Assembly (NCBI GenBank): GCA_905221605.1
Contig: CAJNDS010002231.1
Coordinates: 265,001 to 329,000 of the forward strand
DNA length: 64,000 nucleotides
Source: Symbiodinium natans
Lineage: Eukaryota; Sar; Dinophyceae; Suessiales; Symbiodiniaceae
Reading direction: 5' to 3'
Below, piece by piece: positions 1-15,000 of the stretch; the stretch's first letter is position 1, and each line of letters starts with the position of its first letter. The notes under the pieces were generated by a model. That model did not search any database and was not told the DNA's origin. It saw only the letters and a program-made list of their open reading frames with translations. The translations under genes were made by a program, and so were the position numbers.

Positions 1-3000
1 TTCCTTATATCTGAAGGTACTTACATGATCCCTCAATAACTCCCCGCCCTTCAAATGGTACCCCGTAAAAACCCCACACAACTCCAGGGGCCATAATTAC
101 TTCAGAACCCGGCACCACATTAAGGGCCCATGTACCCTAAACCCTAAACCCTAAACACTTAGGTTACAATTCAGGCGGAATGGGAGTCCCTAGGCCCCTC
201 AGCTTCTGACACGCCCTCGAAGGAGCCCATCTGGAAGAAGCAGAAACCTGGAGTTTAGGGTTTCGGCTCTCGCACTCGCACAAGGCAGGCAAGTTTAGGG
301 TTTAGGGTTTAGGGTTTGAGACGCCAATACCCTTAATTCAGGAATACTCCTTAAAGGATACAAGGAGTTCTCTTATGTTTCAAGGAATAGTCCATATTAT
401 AACTAAGGGTTGTTGGACAGGATTTGGGGTCTTGGGGTCTTGGGGTTCAGGCCTTTATGCTCAATTATTGTTTGTTTTCTTGGGGGGAGGATGAGGGGGA
501 AAGGGGGGGGGGGGGGGGGAATGATAGTCAATCTTGCTTGGGAGATAGAGGGTAGTGTAGGATTAGGGCTCCTGGGCTGAGGGGACTCAACCCTAAACCC
601 TAAACCCTAAACCCTGAACCCTGAACCCTAAACCCTAAACCCCAAGAGATTCTTCTAAGATCGCGCCCAGCAGCCCACGACCGTGGCCAAAGTACCCAGA
701 GACACTCCGCCCCAGAGGCCACCAAGAGCCAAAAGGCACGTGAGGGCGCCGAAGCACAGGAACACCTGGGGCGGGTAAGGGTTAAGGGTTTAGGGTTTAG
801 GGTTTAGGGTTTAGGGTTTTTTAGGGTTTTAGGGTTTTAGGGTTTAGGGTTTAGGGTTTAGGGTTTAGGGTTTAGGGTTTAGGGTTTAGGGTTTAGGGTT
901 TAGGGTTTAGGGTTTAGGGGGTTTAGGGTTTAGGGTTTAGGGTTTAGGGTTTAGGGTTTAGGGTTTAGGGTTTAGGGTTTAGGGTTTAGGGTTTAGGGTT
1001 TAGGGTTTAGGGTTTAGGGTTTAGGGTTTAGGGTTTAGGGTTTAGGGTTTAGGGTTTAGGGTTTAGGGTTTAGGGTTTAGGGTTTAGGGGTTTAGGGGGG
1101 TTAGGGGTTAGGGTTTAGGGTCTAGGGTTGACGGGGGGATCGACAGAAACCCCTTGTGCAGGTTGCGACCCCTCAAAAAACAGAAGGCAAACCCCTGAAA
1201 CTTCAACCTCAAGCCCGCCCACGCCTCTACTTAGCTGTCCAGTAACCTGGTAGAAGTAAAGGTTAACTCGGGATTATTTATGGATTAGAATACCCTAAAA
1301 AGGGTTAAAGGTTGCCTACTCTACTACTAAGTCTACCAGCCTCGGGTTGGTGGAACGGAAGAAGTTAGGCGCCTGTGAAAGCATAAGGAGCCTCTACACA
1401 TGCAGTGCTATGGGGATTGCCGAAGAATGGATTTGGCAAAAGATCACGAGCAATGAGCTTAGGTTTCCGTATGAGGGCTTCCAAACCCTGAACCCTAAAC
1501 CCTAAAACCGCAAAACCGCAAAACAGCAAAACAAAACCCCAAAACCCCAAAACCCTAAACCTCTAAAACCCTGAAACCCAAAACCCTCTAGTTAGGGGAC
1601 GCTCTCCGACTTCTAGGATGCCTCATTTTTTCTGATGGCTCCCAAACCCCCTAGCTAAGCAATGCACTAAAAACATAACAAGTCTCCCTGTGTGGTCCGT
1701 TCTCTAGAATATGGGCCCGTTTGGGGTACCTTAGGGGCTATACTCCAAAAACGACCTCAAACGAGACCGTCATTTGGGCGAGCTCACCATTTAGGGTTTA
1801 GGGTTTGGGGTTTAACCCTAAACCCTAAACCCTAAACCCTAAACCCAAAACCCTAAACCTTAAACCCTAAACCCTAAACCTTAAACCCTAAACCCTAAAC
1901 CCTAAACCCTCGCGTGTTTGGGTTTAGGCTTAAGAAGCAGCTCCGAGGCCCGAGCCCGGGATTGCGCCCAGGCCCGGCAGATGTAGAAGATAAGGTACCT
2001 GGGCGTACAGCAGTTAGGTAGGGTTTAGGGTTTAGGGTTTAGGGTTTAGGGTTTAGGGTTTAGGGTTTAGGGTTTAGGGTTTAGGGTTTCGGGTTTAGGG
2101 TTTGAGGCGGTGCGCGTAGGGGACAAGAATCTAGGGATCGGTTCTCAGGTGTAGCAGTTGCGATGCAGCCAATGGCATGCGGCGCACTTGAAGTCCTTCT
2201 ATTCGGGTTTTAGGGTTTAGGCTTTAGGGTTTCGGGTTTAGGGTTGAGGCTTTAGGGTTGTTGCGAATGAGAGAGCCTCAAAAAGAGTTTGCATGAAGGA
2301 ATATGCCTCAAACGACATGGGGGGGGCCATTGCGATGACATGAGGTATGCTCCTTAACGAAGACGCAGTTCTCTTTCTCTGGGAGAGAGCCCATGTAGCA
2401 GTCTATGTCTCCCTAAACCCTAAACCCTAAATCCTAAAACCCTAAACCCTAAACCCTAAACCCTAGGCTCACGGGGTTTAGGGCTTCTATCTTAGGGAAG
2501 CCGCATGGGCGCCTATAGACCCTTAAAAGGGCACCTCTTATATACCCCTTATATACCCTATACAACCCAAAGGGGGCCAATACTTCAGAACCCTGTAAAG
2601 GAGGTAGGGGACAATGATTATCAAGGGCCCATATAAATTCTCTTAGATTCTTGCGGGTTGGAGCCCACTCTAACGTCAAGATTTTTTGCCGGGTTTAGGG
2701 TTTAGGGTTTGGGGCTTGGGGTTTAGGGTTTAGGGTTTTCGGGATCCTCTTCGTCTCAGGGAAAACAGGGTTCATTCTCATGATTTCACAGGCATTCCAC
2801 TTCCCGGATAGGGGCCCGTCCCCTGAACCCTAAACCCTACCCCAAGCGACCATGTACCTAAACAGGGAATACTTGGGCAGTAAAGTACTTGCTTTATAGG
2901 GACTCTTAGGGCACAAGTATGCAATGACTTGGACCCTTACGGTAAACCTTCAACCTTATAAACCCCAAACCCTGCTGTGCGAACGTCTCAGGTCCAGCTG

Positions 3001-6000
3001 GGGTCAGGGTTTAGAAGTGAAAAGCACCGGGCCTTCAGATAAACCCAACCTGCACACCAAGCCTGGACTTGCGAAAAGGATGCTGTGACCGAATCACGCT
3101 GTGGGAGTAGTGGTTGTATCGCTTCATGAAGCTGTCCTTTCAAACTCGGGTTTAGGGTGTAGGGTCTAGGGTCTAGGGGGGTTTAATAACACCTACGAGG
3201 CAACATTCAGGATCTAGCCGCATAGCCGCAGATACCAGGTGCCCCTTGCTGCGTTCTCCGAAGCAAGCAGCGATTACTTACCCCCCACGCCCTAACCCTG
3301 AACCCTAAAAATCCCGAGCCCCTAAATGACTTTGGTGACAGATCCCCTCACTACATGTTTTGCATGGCAAGGGAAACGCATCCCTATAGCAGCCCTAAGC
3401 AAAGTGAATCACCGACAGCCAGGAAACAGCGCTCCTTTACTTTAGCCATGTAGACATCAAATAGTTCAGGGCTTTTAGATTACCGGGTATGCCAGGATGG
3501 GCAATGAGGCCTCGCAATCCTCATAACCAACCCTATAGCCTATAAATGGCCTTTTTGAAGGGCATATAGGGTGCAATGCCCATCGTGGTCCTCTGCGGAG
3601 GGTTTTGCGGGGGTTGCCCGTTTTGTTGCTTAGACTATAGGATTGTGGCTGAAGCACGCTGGGGCTTGTTCAAGGGTGAGTTCCTAACCTTTTACGCCCT
3701 TGCAAATTCTTACCCAGATCCAGGCCCATGAGCTGTGCTTACATCCTGCAGTAAGCGTATGTGAACCCAAAACAGGGGAGTGCGCAGGCATTCTGTGTAA
3801 TTACGAGGGCCTTTAAACCTAATCCCCAAAACCCTAAACCGAAACCCTAAACCCTAAACCCGAATCCCTAAACCCTAAACCAATAGGCGGCCTAGGTCAG
3901 CCCTTGACGCACACAGCTACATAACGTGTCCAGCATGCCATTGGCACGGATGGACACGCACTGGCCAACGACCACCTGGAGCGACTGGCTTGCGGAGCTG
4001 AGGGAGACTAAACCCTAAACCCTAAACCCTAAACCCTAAACCCTAAACCCTAAACCCTAAACCCTAAACCCTAAACCCTAAACCCTAAACCCTAAACCCT
4101 AAACCTAAACCCTAAACCCCAAACCCTAAACTCTAAAATAAGGCTGTTGGGTGTCCAACGGGCCCGATAATAACCCTGGAGCTTCAACACCCCCCAAACC
4201 CCTGATCCTTCAAACCCCCTAAGCTCAGGAAAAACTGTCGAAGCGCTAATCTAAACCCTAAACCCTAAACCCTAAACCCCTAAACCTTAAACCCTAAACC
4301 CACCGACGCCCCCACTCCCTAAACCCTCAGCCCTAGATCCTTGAAGCTCCGAGCGGGATCTGGAAAAGCCGGGCTTGAGCAAAACCCAACCCTAAACCCT
4401 AAACCCTAAACCCTAAACCCAGCTCCAAAACCTAAGCTTTGATGGCCCTTAAAGCCCTCGCCCTTAAAGCCCTCTGACAAACATCTCCTGGTTTCGCACC
4501 CCCCCCCCCCCCCCCTGCTTCAACCCCAAAAAGAACAAGACATCCCAAGGGCCAGCCTAGTAAGAGACCGTTTTTTTTTTTGTTTAGGGTTTAGGGTTTA
4601 GGGTTTAGGGTTTAGGGTTTAGGGTTTAGGGTGACTGGCCTTTAGTCTGTTGCCCTACTTGGGGTGGGAGAAGTTCGGAGGCAGTCAGTTTCTCACTTCT
4701 TGGAAATTTGCAAAACCCTCAACCCTAAACCCTACACCCTGAACTAAACGGCTCTCCGATTGGTACCCAAAGCCGAATACGGATTGTATTGCACCGCATA
4801 GCTGGTCGAACCACTCAGCAGGGATCCAACAGTATCACAGTGGCAGAAAAACTCACCCAATACCGCGCAAGTTCCTCCCTCCGATTCCAAGACAGGGTTT
4901 AGGGCTTAGCGTTTATGGCTCAGGGTTCAGGGTTTAGGGCTTCTCGGCCCGCCACCTACGCTTTAACTAGACCCAAGAGTAGCCTAGGAATAACAAACCC
5001 TAAGCCCTAAACCCTAAACCCTAAACCCTGAACCCTATGGGAGACTCCTACTTCGATGTCAAGCAGCCGCTTGCAGGTCCTGCACGCTGGACAGCGCGTG
5101 CTTCGAGTGGAACACCAGAGGGACGGCCGTACCACGGTAGAGGTAGATGAAGTACATCCTTCCCAGAGGGGTTTAGGGTTTAGGGTTTAGGCTTTGGGGT
5201 TTAGGGTTTAGGGTTTGGGGTTTAGGGTTTAGGCTTTGGAGTTTAGGGTTTGGGGTTTAGGGTGTACTTTGTAGGTTCCGAAGAGCCCATGTGACTTTGT
5301 AGTATATACTTGGGCCCTTGATGCTACTGTATAGGAACCCCTTTAAGGCCCAAGCATATACTATATATGTACATGGACCCTGTGGGCTTTGTAGGTTAGT
5401 AGTGTTCTGTAGCGGAAAGGCTTGATCGTGTGAGGTGTGTAGTATGGTTGTGCAACGTGGCGGTTGCGTCAAGAAGCGAGGGGCCAGCTTATGGCAACTT
5501 GGGATGCTATGCTGCCATGTGCAGCACGCCTTGAGTTTAGGGTTTAAGGTTTAGGGTTTAGGGTTCACACCCTCGATAGGCTGGGGGTTGCAGCCATCCT
5601 CTTTCTTCAGAAGTCGATCTTCGGCTCTCCCTGCGTGAGGGAGTCATGTTGTTAATTTCGTCCTTGGCCTGGTGGCAACCCCACCCAGACCTGCCCAAAC
5701 CCTCTCAACACCCAATCATCTACTATTTGCTTAAGAACCCCCCAAGAAAGAAGTGAATACTCCCCTCATTACCCTTGTAGGCAAGAATATTCATGTTTTT
5801 TGGGACTTCTTAAGCAAACAGGCAAACAGTAGTCATAGATCCAGCTCCCTGCCTGTCTCGATTTACCTTTGGCTTGGCCCTAGGCCTGCAACACAGCATT
5901 TGAAAAAATGTGCAGTTAGTAAGAGACTCAGGGTGCCCTCAGAGTGTTGGGTTCTGCGTCTGAAAAAATGGGGGCCTCAACGTTAAAGAAATCCTGTGGC

Positions 6001-9000
6001 GCTATCGCTTTCTTGAGCGTCATCGCTGACAGTGCGCCAAACCCTACACCCAATGAAAACCCATCTCGCAGAAGGCGAGGCACGTCGCAGCGTAGACAGG
6101 GAGAGCTGCGATGGTCACACGACCTCTCAACAGCCCAACGTCTCAAATCTGATCTAGCGTTTTGAGTGTAGCCGTAAGGTGTGGCCTAGCTGCCCACAGA
6201 CCAAGAAATGTTTGGGGTTTAGGGTTGGGGTTTAGGGCAATGTGAGCCATGAAGCGACCATGTTTCTGCTGCTACGGGCTGCAAGCACACCTCCATGCCA
6301 GCCGTAGAGTCAAGGCTTGCAACAGCCGTGGTCGCAACATCACCCAAAGTAACCCAGAAGGAGCAAACCTACCTAGGGTTTGCGACAATGGAGGCACCCT
6401 TTTGGGGGGTTCCCTTTAAGGGGGACTCTATTCTATTGGGGGTATAGATGGGGTGCCCCCATTTTTATGAAATACCCACTTCAGAATCAAGCGAGAGGCG
6501 AGGCATCACCGACCTCAGCAAAGTGGCCAGTCTTTGGGATCGGGTCTCGTGCTGTTCTGAACCCTTATAAGCCCCCAAGCCTGAACCCTTTTTTTGAACC
6601 CAGGCTCTGAGCATCAGCTGGGACCACCAAGCACTGCTTCTTGCAGAGCTCAGTAGGAACCCTGAACCCTAAACCCTGAACCCTAAACCCTGTCTTGAGG
6701 TAAATCAGTGACCACTGCAGCAAGTCACATTCTGCGACGACGGGTGTGGGTTCATGACATGCCGAGGCCAGACGTCCTCTGGAGCCTCTATGTTTGGCGT
6801 CACGGCTTCGCATGGCTATAAAACTCTCACGGTTTAGGGGCTGAGGGTTGCACCTTCTGTAGAAGGTTGAGCCTAGCACCCTAAACCCTAAACCCTAAAC
6901 CCTAAACCCTAAACCCTAGACCCTGAACAAAGTGCTTCATCCCCCACCCTAATCAGCCACGGAGCAGGATGAAGGTCTGCGTGGTCATAAACCCCGCAAA
7001 GAATTGGGCCATGGTCAGGCCTGTCGCCACCTTCGAGAGCTTCGCTATCTTGGAGGTTCATGGTACTTACTAACCAATTATAACTGGGCTTATAACCCTA
7101 CTTACAAGTGGGATAACCCCTTATAAGGCCCTTTAGGGGTATTATAAGTAGGGTTATAAGTACAGTTATAATTGGTTAGTAAGTACCATGAACCTCCAAG
7201 TATACTCAGTGGGGAGCTCTAGGTACCTTATCTAGGTTCCCCAGGAACTCCTTAAGAATCAGGGCACCCTGTGTCTTACTTTTCAATTGTAGTATGGAGC
7301 CCCCAAAACAAGAAGGGAATAAGGGTACTCAATGGTGTGGAACTCTAGGTACCTTGTATACCAAGATGGGCTATTTGGCCCGTAGAGCGGCCATCATCAA
7401 CCCTCTAAAGCCCCCATCATGGTATCTCCCTGTCCTCTAACCCGAACTCCCTATGACAGAACCGGCAAGGTTACCGGTTGGGCATTCACACTGCGAGTGT
7501 CCCGACGAGAAGTATTGATTGCCTTCGAGCCTGCCCCCTAACTAACTATTCCAGCATCATCGCCCCGCACCTCACCCCGAATTGAAGGGTCTGGGAGCAA
7601 AAGGTCTGGTTGAGGTCAAGGGCTGTGGTCTACCTCTCGATACTGAGCAGCTTCTAACTCCAAACGTCCAAAGCGTGGTTTTCGCCTTAAGGGGGCTTTC
7701 GGCGAGCGGGGCGGGTGTGGACCGCCACAAAATAAGACCTACAAAAGCAAAGGGTGCAGGGTTTAGGGTTTACCCATAGTGCGGGCCAAATGTAAGTCCG
7801 TCAAGAGCAACTCCCAGTGAGCTTCTGGCTCCATGTGACCCCGCCACACCAGGGTAAATGCATCAAGAAGCAGCGTCAGCCTTGTCAGCCTAAAACCCTG
7901 AAACCTATATAAACCCCAAGGGTTCAATCAACACCCGAAAGCCGAAGGTCAGTGGTTGTAAGGCCCTGACAAGCGTCTCGTCCACCTGACAATGGGCATG
8001 GTGTCTCGTTCAGCTTAGGGCTCATATCGCGAGTTGCAAAAAAATGGGTTTAGGGCTAAGGGTTTAGGGTTTAGGGTTTCGGGTTTCGGGTCTAGGGTCT
8101 AGGGTTTAGGGTACAAACTTTCAGATTACCAACATCATTCAGAGGTCTAGGAGAGAAAGCCAGCAAAGCCCAGACCCTGAAAGTCTCGGTGGCCCTCAAC
8201 CCTAAACCCTAAACCCCAAACCCTAAACCCTAAACCCTAGGCTTCATCCCACGGCGCCTGCTTCATGTCGTAGGACAGGCGATTGATGAGGCGGCCAACG
8301 GGCTGCTTGTCAAAAAACCTGCGTAAGCTTGTCAGTCTTGCAAGCACTTGCAACACTTGAACATTTTACAATTAGGGCTCCCTAAACCGTAAACCCTACC
8401 CGAAACCCTATAGCCTAAACCCTAAACCCTCACCCTAAACCCTAAAAACCCTTCATGTTGAGAGTTTTAATTGTAGAAGGGAACAATGATACAAGTGACC
8501 ATGCTAGTGATGAGGTGATAAGGACAAAACATATGATCATTAAGTGTGACCACGCGATTAATGACAAATATTGTGGCAATGAGAGTAACCATCTAAACTT
8601 ACTGTTGGTTAGCAGGGAATGAGGGAATGAGGGCCCAAAATACTACGTATACCCTTTAAGGAATGATACAGGGTACCTCATTCCCCCATTCCATACGAAC
8701 CAACAGTAAGTAAATTGCTGATGATACCCCATTCCTTCATTTCCCTACGGAAGCCACCGCATATTATAATGAGGGCACCCTTTGTTGGGTTGGCTATTTT
8801 ATAAGGGAAACCAGAACCAAAAAAAGGGTAAAGGGTACCACCACTGGGCTACCAAGTGATGATACCCTTCCCTTCACTTGGCTGCACTTATAAACAAAAT
8901 TTTTAACAAAAAAACGCCATAACCGCAAAAAGGCTAAGGATCTGAAGTTACAATAAAGCCCCTAAACCCTAAACCCTAAACCCTTCAGCTCCCTTCTACA

Positions 9001-12000
9001 GCCACCGCGTCGGGCCTGTCGACCGGGGCCTGCAGGAGGCTCGTGACGCAACTTTCGTGGAGCTTCCTGTGGGGTTTAGGGTTTAGGGTTTAGGGGTTTT
9101 GCAAGGTCGGACACTAGTAACCCCGAACCATACCAGGATGGGCTATTCTGCCCTTATGACCTCTTTAGAAAGGCCCTATGTACGGTTGATTATGGGGATT
9201 CTAAGGCCTCATAGCCCGTCCTGGTAAGCCCTTAATGGGGGTTAGATACACCCCCAAAGCTTGAGGCCAAATGAATATGACAGGCTCTTGGGTTAGCCCA
9301 AGCCCTAAGGTAAGGACCCAAGAAGAATCACGTGACAGGGTCTGTATGTTCGGAGCAGGGGGGAACCAATAACCCCATGCTGCCAAAATCCTTTGTCGGA
9401 GAAAGAACCCACGGCGCGCAGAACGCATAACCCTAAACCCTAAACCCTAAACCCCCGATCTTCCTGCGAGGTTTAAGAAGAGCCCATGAGCTGCCAAGCT
9501 GACTGTAGCGCAAGGGCAGTCACATGGTCCCTTAGGGTTTAGGGTTTAGGGTTTAGGGTTTAGGGTTTAGGGTTTAGGTCCCTTAGTCTGGGCCCTTGAA
9601 GGCGGACCCCTCTTTAGTATGTTTTCTGTACCCTATAACCCCCATAGCCTACTTGGAGGACTTACGGGGCTTATCCAGTACATTCGGGGAACCCCTTAAA
9701 AAGTCACAGTATATACTAGATATGGTTTAGGGTTTAGGGGACTGCTTGACACAAGCAGTCCTTGCCGAGGTGAGGCCGACGTGCGCCGATGCGAAGAAGG
9801 TCAGCATGATGCAGACCTCGCACAAAAGGGTGGGCCAAAGCTCGGTTCAGGGGGGTTTTGGGGTTTTGGGGTTTTGGGGTTTTGGGGTTTAGGGTTTAGG
9901 GTTTGGGGTTTAGGGTTTTGGGGGTTTAATTAGGGGTTTAGGGGTTTAGGGGTTTGGGGGTTTTAGGGTTCAGGGGTTCAGGGGTTTGGGGTTTAGGGTT
10001 TAGGGGTTTAGGGGTTTCGGGTTTGGGGTTTAAGTGCCGCGGTTCAAAGGCTTGTTTCGGACTCCAGGGCGGAGGAAGTTTCTAGTGTTGGAAATTCGGG
10101 TTGAAGGTCTACGGGTCCAGGGTTTCATGGGCTCAGGGCGCCTAAGGTGGTATCCTTGGGTTTGGGGACCCTTTCTAAAGATCCTCCAAGGGAATATAAG
10201 GGCCATGTTCGGAGAAAATTACAGGGGAACCTTTCCGGGTTCAACCTTCGGGGTCAGAGCCGTAGTCCCTTGACGAAACACATCAGGGAGGGCTCGCTCA
10301 TGACGCCAACGACAGTTAGAAGGCACGATGACCGGAGTCATTTAGGCTCTTAACGCTCGCTGACCTCAGTCATATATACTTCTAACTCGATTTGGGACCC
10401 TCACAACTCTATTTAGACCTGGCGTGGGAGGGGGTGGTGGGGGGGGGGAGGGAGGTGGTAATCCCCTAAATGCACCAAATTCCATCAAGGCACACAGCAG
10501 CTGCCCACCACCAAGACGAGGCGTCGTCTCGGCTCCCACGGCAATGCTCATAAGCTTGGGCTTCGGGATTTAAGGGATTTGGGCTTAGGATGCTTGTTGT
10601 TGGTGCGGTTTCGGGTTGCTGTAGCCTTCTCCAGAAGCCCGAAACCTGACTTGCTTCTTTTGCAGTTGGGGGGGGGGGGGGGCCTTGTGATCACTCTTGT
10701 CGACCAAAACCCTATTCCAATGATTTAGGCCCCTGTATTATTGTTCTGAACCACCTCAGGTTTGCGCAAGAAGCACCGAACAACTTAAAGAAAACGATGC
10801 CACAAAGGTAAACGCAACTATGGTGACTTGAGGGTTCCTTAAGCTAACCCAAACCCTAAACCCTAAACACTGTTTGCCCCCAGGTCTCTCTGACGCGCAG
10901 GGCTCCGGCCTCCAGCCCTAAACCCTAGACCCTAAACCCTAAACCCGAACCCTAAACTCTAAACCCTAAACCCTAAACCCTATAGCTGCTCTAGCAACCC
11001 CACCCCCAGCCCCATCAGCCCCATGGTCCCAGCGGCATGAAGATGGAATCATGCACCTCCGGATTCATCACCTCCCAGACTAGGGTTTAGGGTTTAGGGT
11101 TTAGGGTTTAGGGTTTGGGGTTTGGGGTTTAGGGTTTGGGGTTTGGGGTTTGGGGTTTAGGGTTTGGGGTTTAGGGTTTGGGGTTTGGGGTTTGGGGTTT
11201 GGGGTTTGTGCCGCTTAGCTAGGGCTTCGGGTTGAGGGCTTCTTCATCCTACATCGGGTGATTTAAAGGGTCTTTGTAGTTCCCTGCACTATCGCAGAGC
11301 ATGCTCTTCGTAGCCAACCCCGTGCATTCATGTGCCTTGACCAGCAGCCCTAAACCCTGTCTTCTGCAGATTGGCTTTTGTGTATATAGGGTTTAGGGCT
11401 TAGGGTTTTGGGTTAAATATTCGGGCTTAGGGTTTAGGGCTTAGGCTTCAGGGTTAGTGTTTAGGGTTTTGATGAAAACATAGGGTTTAGGGTTTAGTGC
11501 TGCTGCTCTGGGAGCGTGAGGCTTTCAGAGTGACGACCTGGCATCCCGAAAAATTTCAAGGACCCCCTATACCCATGGAGCCCGTATACCCCCTTAAGAA
11601 CGAGACAATAGATAAAACATGTGTATATATATATATACACATATACGATACCGGTGCGGGCTGCCCCCCCCCCCCCCCCCCACTCCCAACGCTCCCCCCT
11701 CCCGCCCTGTGGTGTGCTTGTGGGTTGGTTTTAGGGTTTAGGGTGTTTAGATTTTCGGGTTAGGGGGGTTAGGGTTCCCCCCCCCCCTCTGCGGTGTGGT
11801 TGCGGGTTGGTTCTGGGGTTTGGGGTTTTAGGGTGTTAGGGTTTTGGGTGGGGAAGACCATGCCATGGGGGGTGGGGAGGGGGGCGGGTCGAACCGAGAA
11901 CCGGGATCAAATATACATAGACCTTAAAGCCCGATACACCCTAACTAAAGTTGCATATGTATATAAATGTATGTATACACACATACACCTTAAAGCCAGT

Positions 12001-15000
12001 AACGATCCTAAACCCTAAGCCCTAAGCCCTAAGCCCTAAACCCTGAACCCTGAACCCTGAACCCTAAACCCTAAACCCTAAACCCTAAACCCTAAACCCT
12101 AAATCCTACCCCTTCCAATTATTGTGGCGATTCCTTGGCCCACCAGCTCCCGTCAGCCTTGGTATCAATCCAGACCGCCAAGACCAAGCTCTCTCTGAGT
12201 TCCTCAGAATGGAAGGAATAGAGGGTTTAGGGTTTAGGGTTTAGGGTTTAGGGTTTCGGGTTTAGGGTTTAGGGTTTAGGGTTTCGGGTTTAGGGTTTCG
12301 GGTTTCGGGTTTGGGGTACTTGTCCGGTAGGCTAGGGGAACTAGAGGTTGGCCTTTGGAATTTTATAGGGCCTTTATAGGGATTTTAATACTGCAACAAG
12401 GTTAACGGCCACCTACTGTACTGCTAAGCTTAGGGTCTAGGGTGAGAGTCTAGATAGAGTCAACAAAGCCCGAAGCCCCCATGTGGCGAACAACTTATCA
12501 GAATAACAGATCTGAACATCTTACATGTTATAGCGGCATGTAGTATAAAGCAAAAACGGCGCAATGCATTGTCATGCAATGGAACAGAAACCGTCTTGAG
12601 ACAAGCTGCAACGATGGCCTGCAGCGCCACGGTTCCAAAGAGCAGAAGAAGGTTCAGCGGACCTGGGCGAGAAAGACGCCAACGACTGCTACTTAGAGGG
12701 CCTTGTGATGTAGAGGCGGGGCTGACTTCCGAGCGGCCCGCTGCAGCAATAGATGTGGGGGGGGGGGGGGAATAAGCTACCAAAACTCTCAAACCGAAGT
12801 CCTGAAGCGTGACGCCTGAATCCTGAATCAAACTCTTGCCCCTTGATCCCGAAACCACCCCCAGACCCTAAACCCCAACTCCTAAACCCCAAACCCTCAA
12901 CCCTAACTCCTAAACCCTAAACCCCAAACCCTAAGCCCTAGGCTCCCCCCACAACTCCTTCTCTCCAAACAGCGAACTTGAAGTTACCACCTCTGCCCCA
13001 AAAGACCCTTTACAGCATGTGGTCTATCGCCCGGGCTTCAAGCACAGGATGCGCTTCACTAATTAAGTGCCCTAAACCCTAAACCCTAAAGCCTAAACCC
13101 TCAACTCTAAACCCTAAACCCTAAACCCCAAAGAGGGCATCCTCGTCCTCACTGGTCTGACAGAGTCTAGACAAGCAGCCAAATTCTTGCAGACCAACCC
13201 CCTCCACCCGCCATGACCCGAAAAAATCTTCCTAGGTGCAAAACAACTCTAGGCTGCCCAGTAACCTAGGCTTTAAAAGGGTGCCCTTTTTTGCTTAAAG
13301 GGGTTTATAAGGGAACCTAAACCCCCCAAAAAGGGAATAAGGGTACTACTGGGCATCCTAGAACTAGTGGGTACAGCCACCGGCGTTCGGCCAGAATCTG
13401 CGAACTGCGCACACGTGCGACCCTCCCGAATGTAAATCTCTAACAAAGTCAGTCGGAGGCGCGTGGTGAGCTTAAAAACCCCAAAACCACTGCACCCTTA
13501 CCTTGACCCCCCCCCCCCCCCCCCCCCCCCCAACCCCAAACCCTAAACCCTAGACCCTAAACCCTAAACCCTCCCCCGGAGGAACCTGCTGCTTTTAGCC
13601 ACCACCAGATCGAGTCCCAGGTAATGTTCTCCTGGACCTCCTCCTCACGAAGAATCATACCTCCAGATGGGGTAGCTCCTCGGGTTTAGGGTTTAGGGGT
13701 TTAGGGTTTAGGGTTAGGGTTTAGGGTTTAGGGTTTAGGGTTAGGGTTCGGAGTGCCTTTTGGGGGGGGGGGGGGGGGGTTCCTTTCTATAAGGGTGCGC
13801 CGTGTTTCTATAGGGGACCTAAAGAGGGGCACGACGGAACCCTGAGAATTACCGTCCCGAGGCTCGCGAAGTTGTTGCAGCAGCCCTTGCAGTATTGACC
13901 TGTGCTATTCTCTGAGCTGTGCTTAAAAAAAACCCTGGGAAAAAAACATAGGTTTCCTTATAAGGGAAGAAGGGAAATGTAACAAATTTCGGTTTCGGAT
14001 TTAGGGTTTAGGGTTTAGGGTTTAGGGTTTAGGGTTTAGGGTTTCCCAAAGCGCAACCCAGAATTGTTTAAGGTGAGTCGGGGGGAAGTGGAGCCTTAGT
14101 TGTTGAGTTCACAAGCCCCCAACAAGTGCACACTTGCAGTTCGAAAAGCGATGATAGTATCCCAAAAAGTGTTGAGTGTACTTCATTCAGCTGCTAAGTT
14201 AGGGTTGAGGTCACCCTCTGAAGATCCGGAATTTAGTTGGAGGTTCATGGGTAGGGTTTAGGGTTTAGGGTTTAAGGTTTAGGGTTCAGGGTTCAGGGGT
14301 TAGGGTTGTAGTTGTGGAGTTGAGAGCGAGAGCTTTGAGGGGGTCAGGCGGGTCGGCAGCTGATGGATTCTTAACTTGCAACTGAAGAAGTGCCGTGTTG
14401 GAGGTTTAGCAACCCTAAACCCTAAACCCTGAACCTAAAGCTAGAAAACCTAAACCCTGAACCCTAAACCGAGCGCACCTCCCTCGTCGTTGGCATGCTG
14501 GGCAAGCAACACGCTCTGGGGTGACTCGCAGGCAGGAGCCGCTTTTACCTGCTTCCGGGGGGGGGGGGGGGGTTAGGGTTTGGGATTTAGGACGTTCTGG
14601 AGTGTGAGGAGGAGCACCTACATGGGGATATTCCTCCGTTTTCTAACAGTCCCGAATATTAAGGGCGTTTTGGGGTTTAGGGGTTTCGGGTCTGAGGGTC
14701 TTGTGGTCTTAGGGATTAGGGTTTCGGGTTTAGGGGATTATGATAAGGGGAACTCTAATCCCCATAAAGGACTGCTGGTATAAGGGTGCTATAAGGTGGG
14801 CTTCGCGCTCGGTGGGCGTTGGCCATCGTCGGCCCTAAACCCTAAACCCTAAAACCTAAACCCTAAACTCGGCGACTCATTCTGAAGATTCTTGGCCTTC
14901 TGCTGGGGCCTGTCATCTGTAGTCGCACCAACAAGGTCCTCGTCAAGCTGCTTGTCCTCCGACTCTCCACAGCGCAGTGCAAGCTCATCGCTGTCGATCG

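Noticed and set aside
786-1130. Chromosome end or subtelomere
   Set aside because: Arrays occur throughout the window in both orientations and alternate with exons of one continuous gene, so they are interstitial.
3195-3285. Minus-strand island NAARGTWYLRLCG as an ABCC exon
   Set aside because: It resembles the W..R motif, but its phase does not fit exons 48-49 and exon 50 already provides that motif.
4008-4135. CRISPR-like repeat-spacer array
   Set aside because: Heptamer tandem arrays with no spacers of constant length and no cas genes; the context is eukaryotic.
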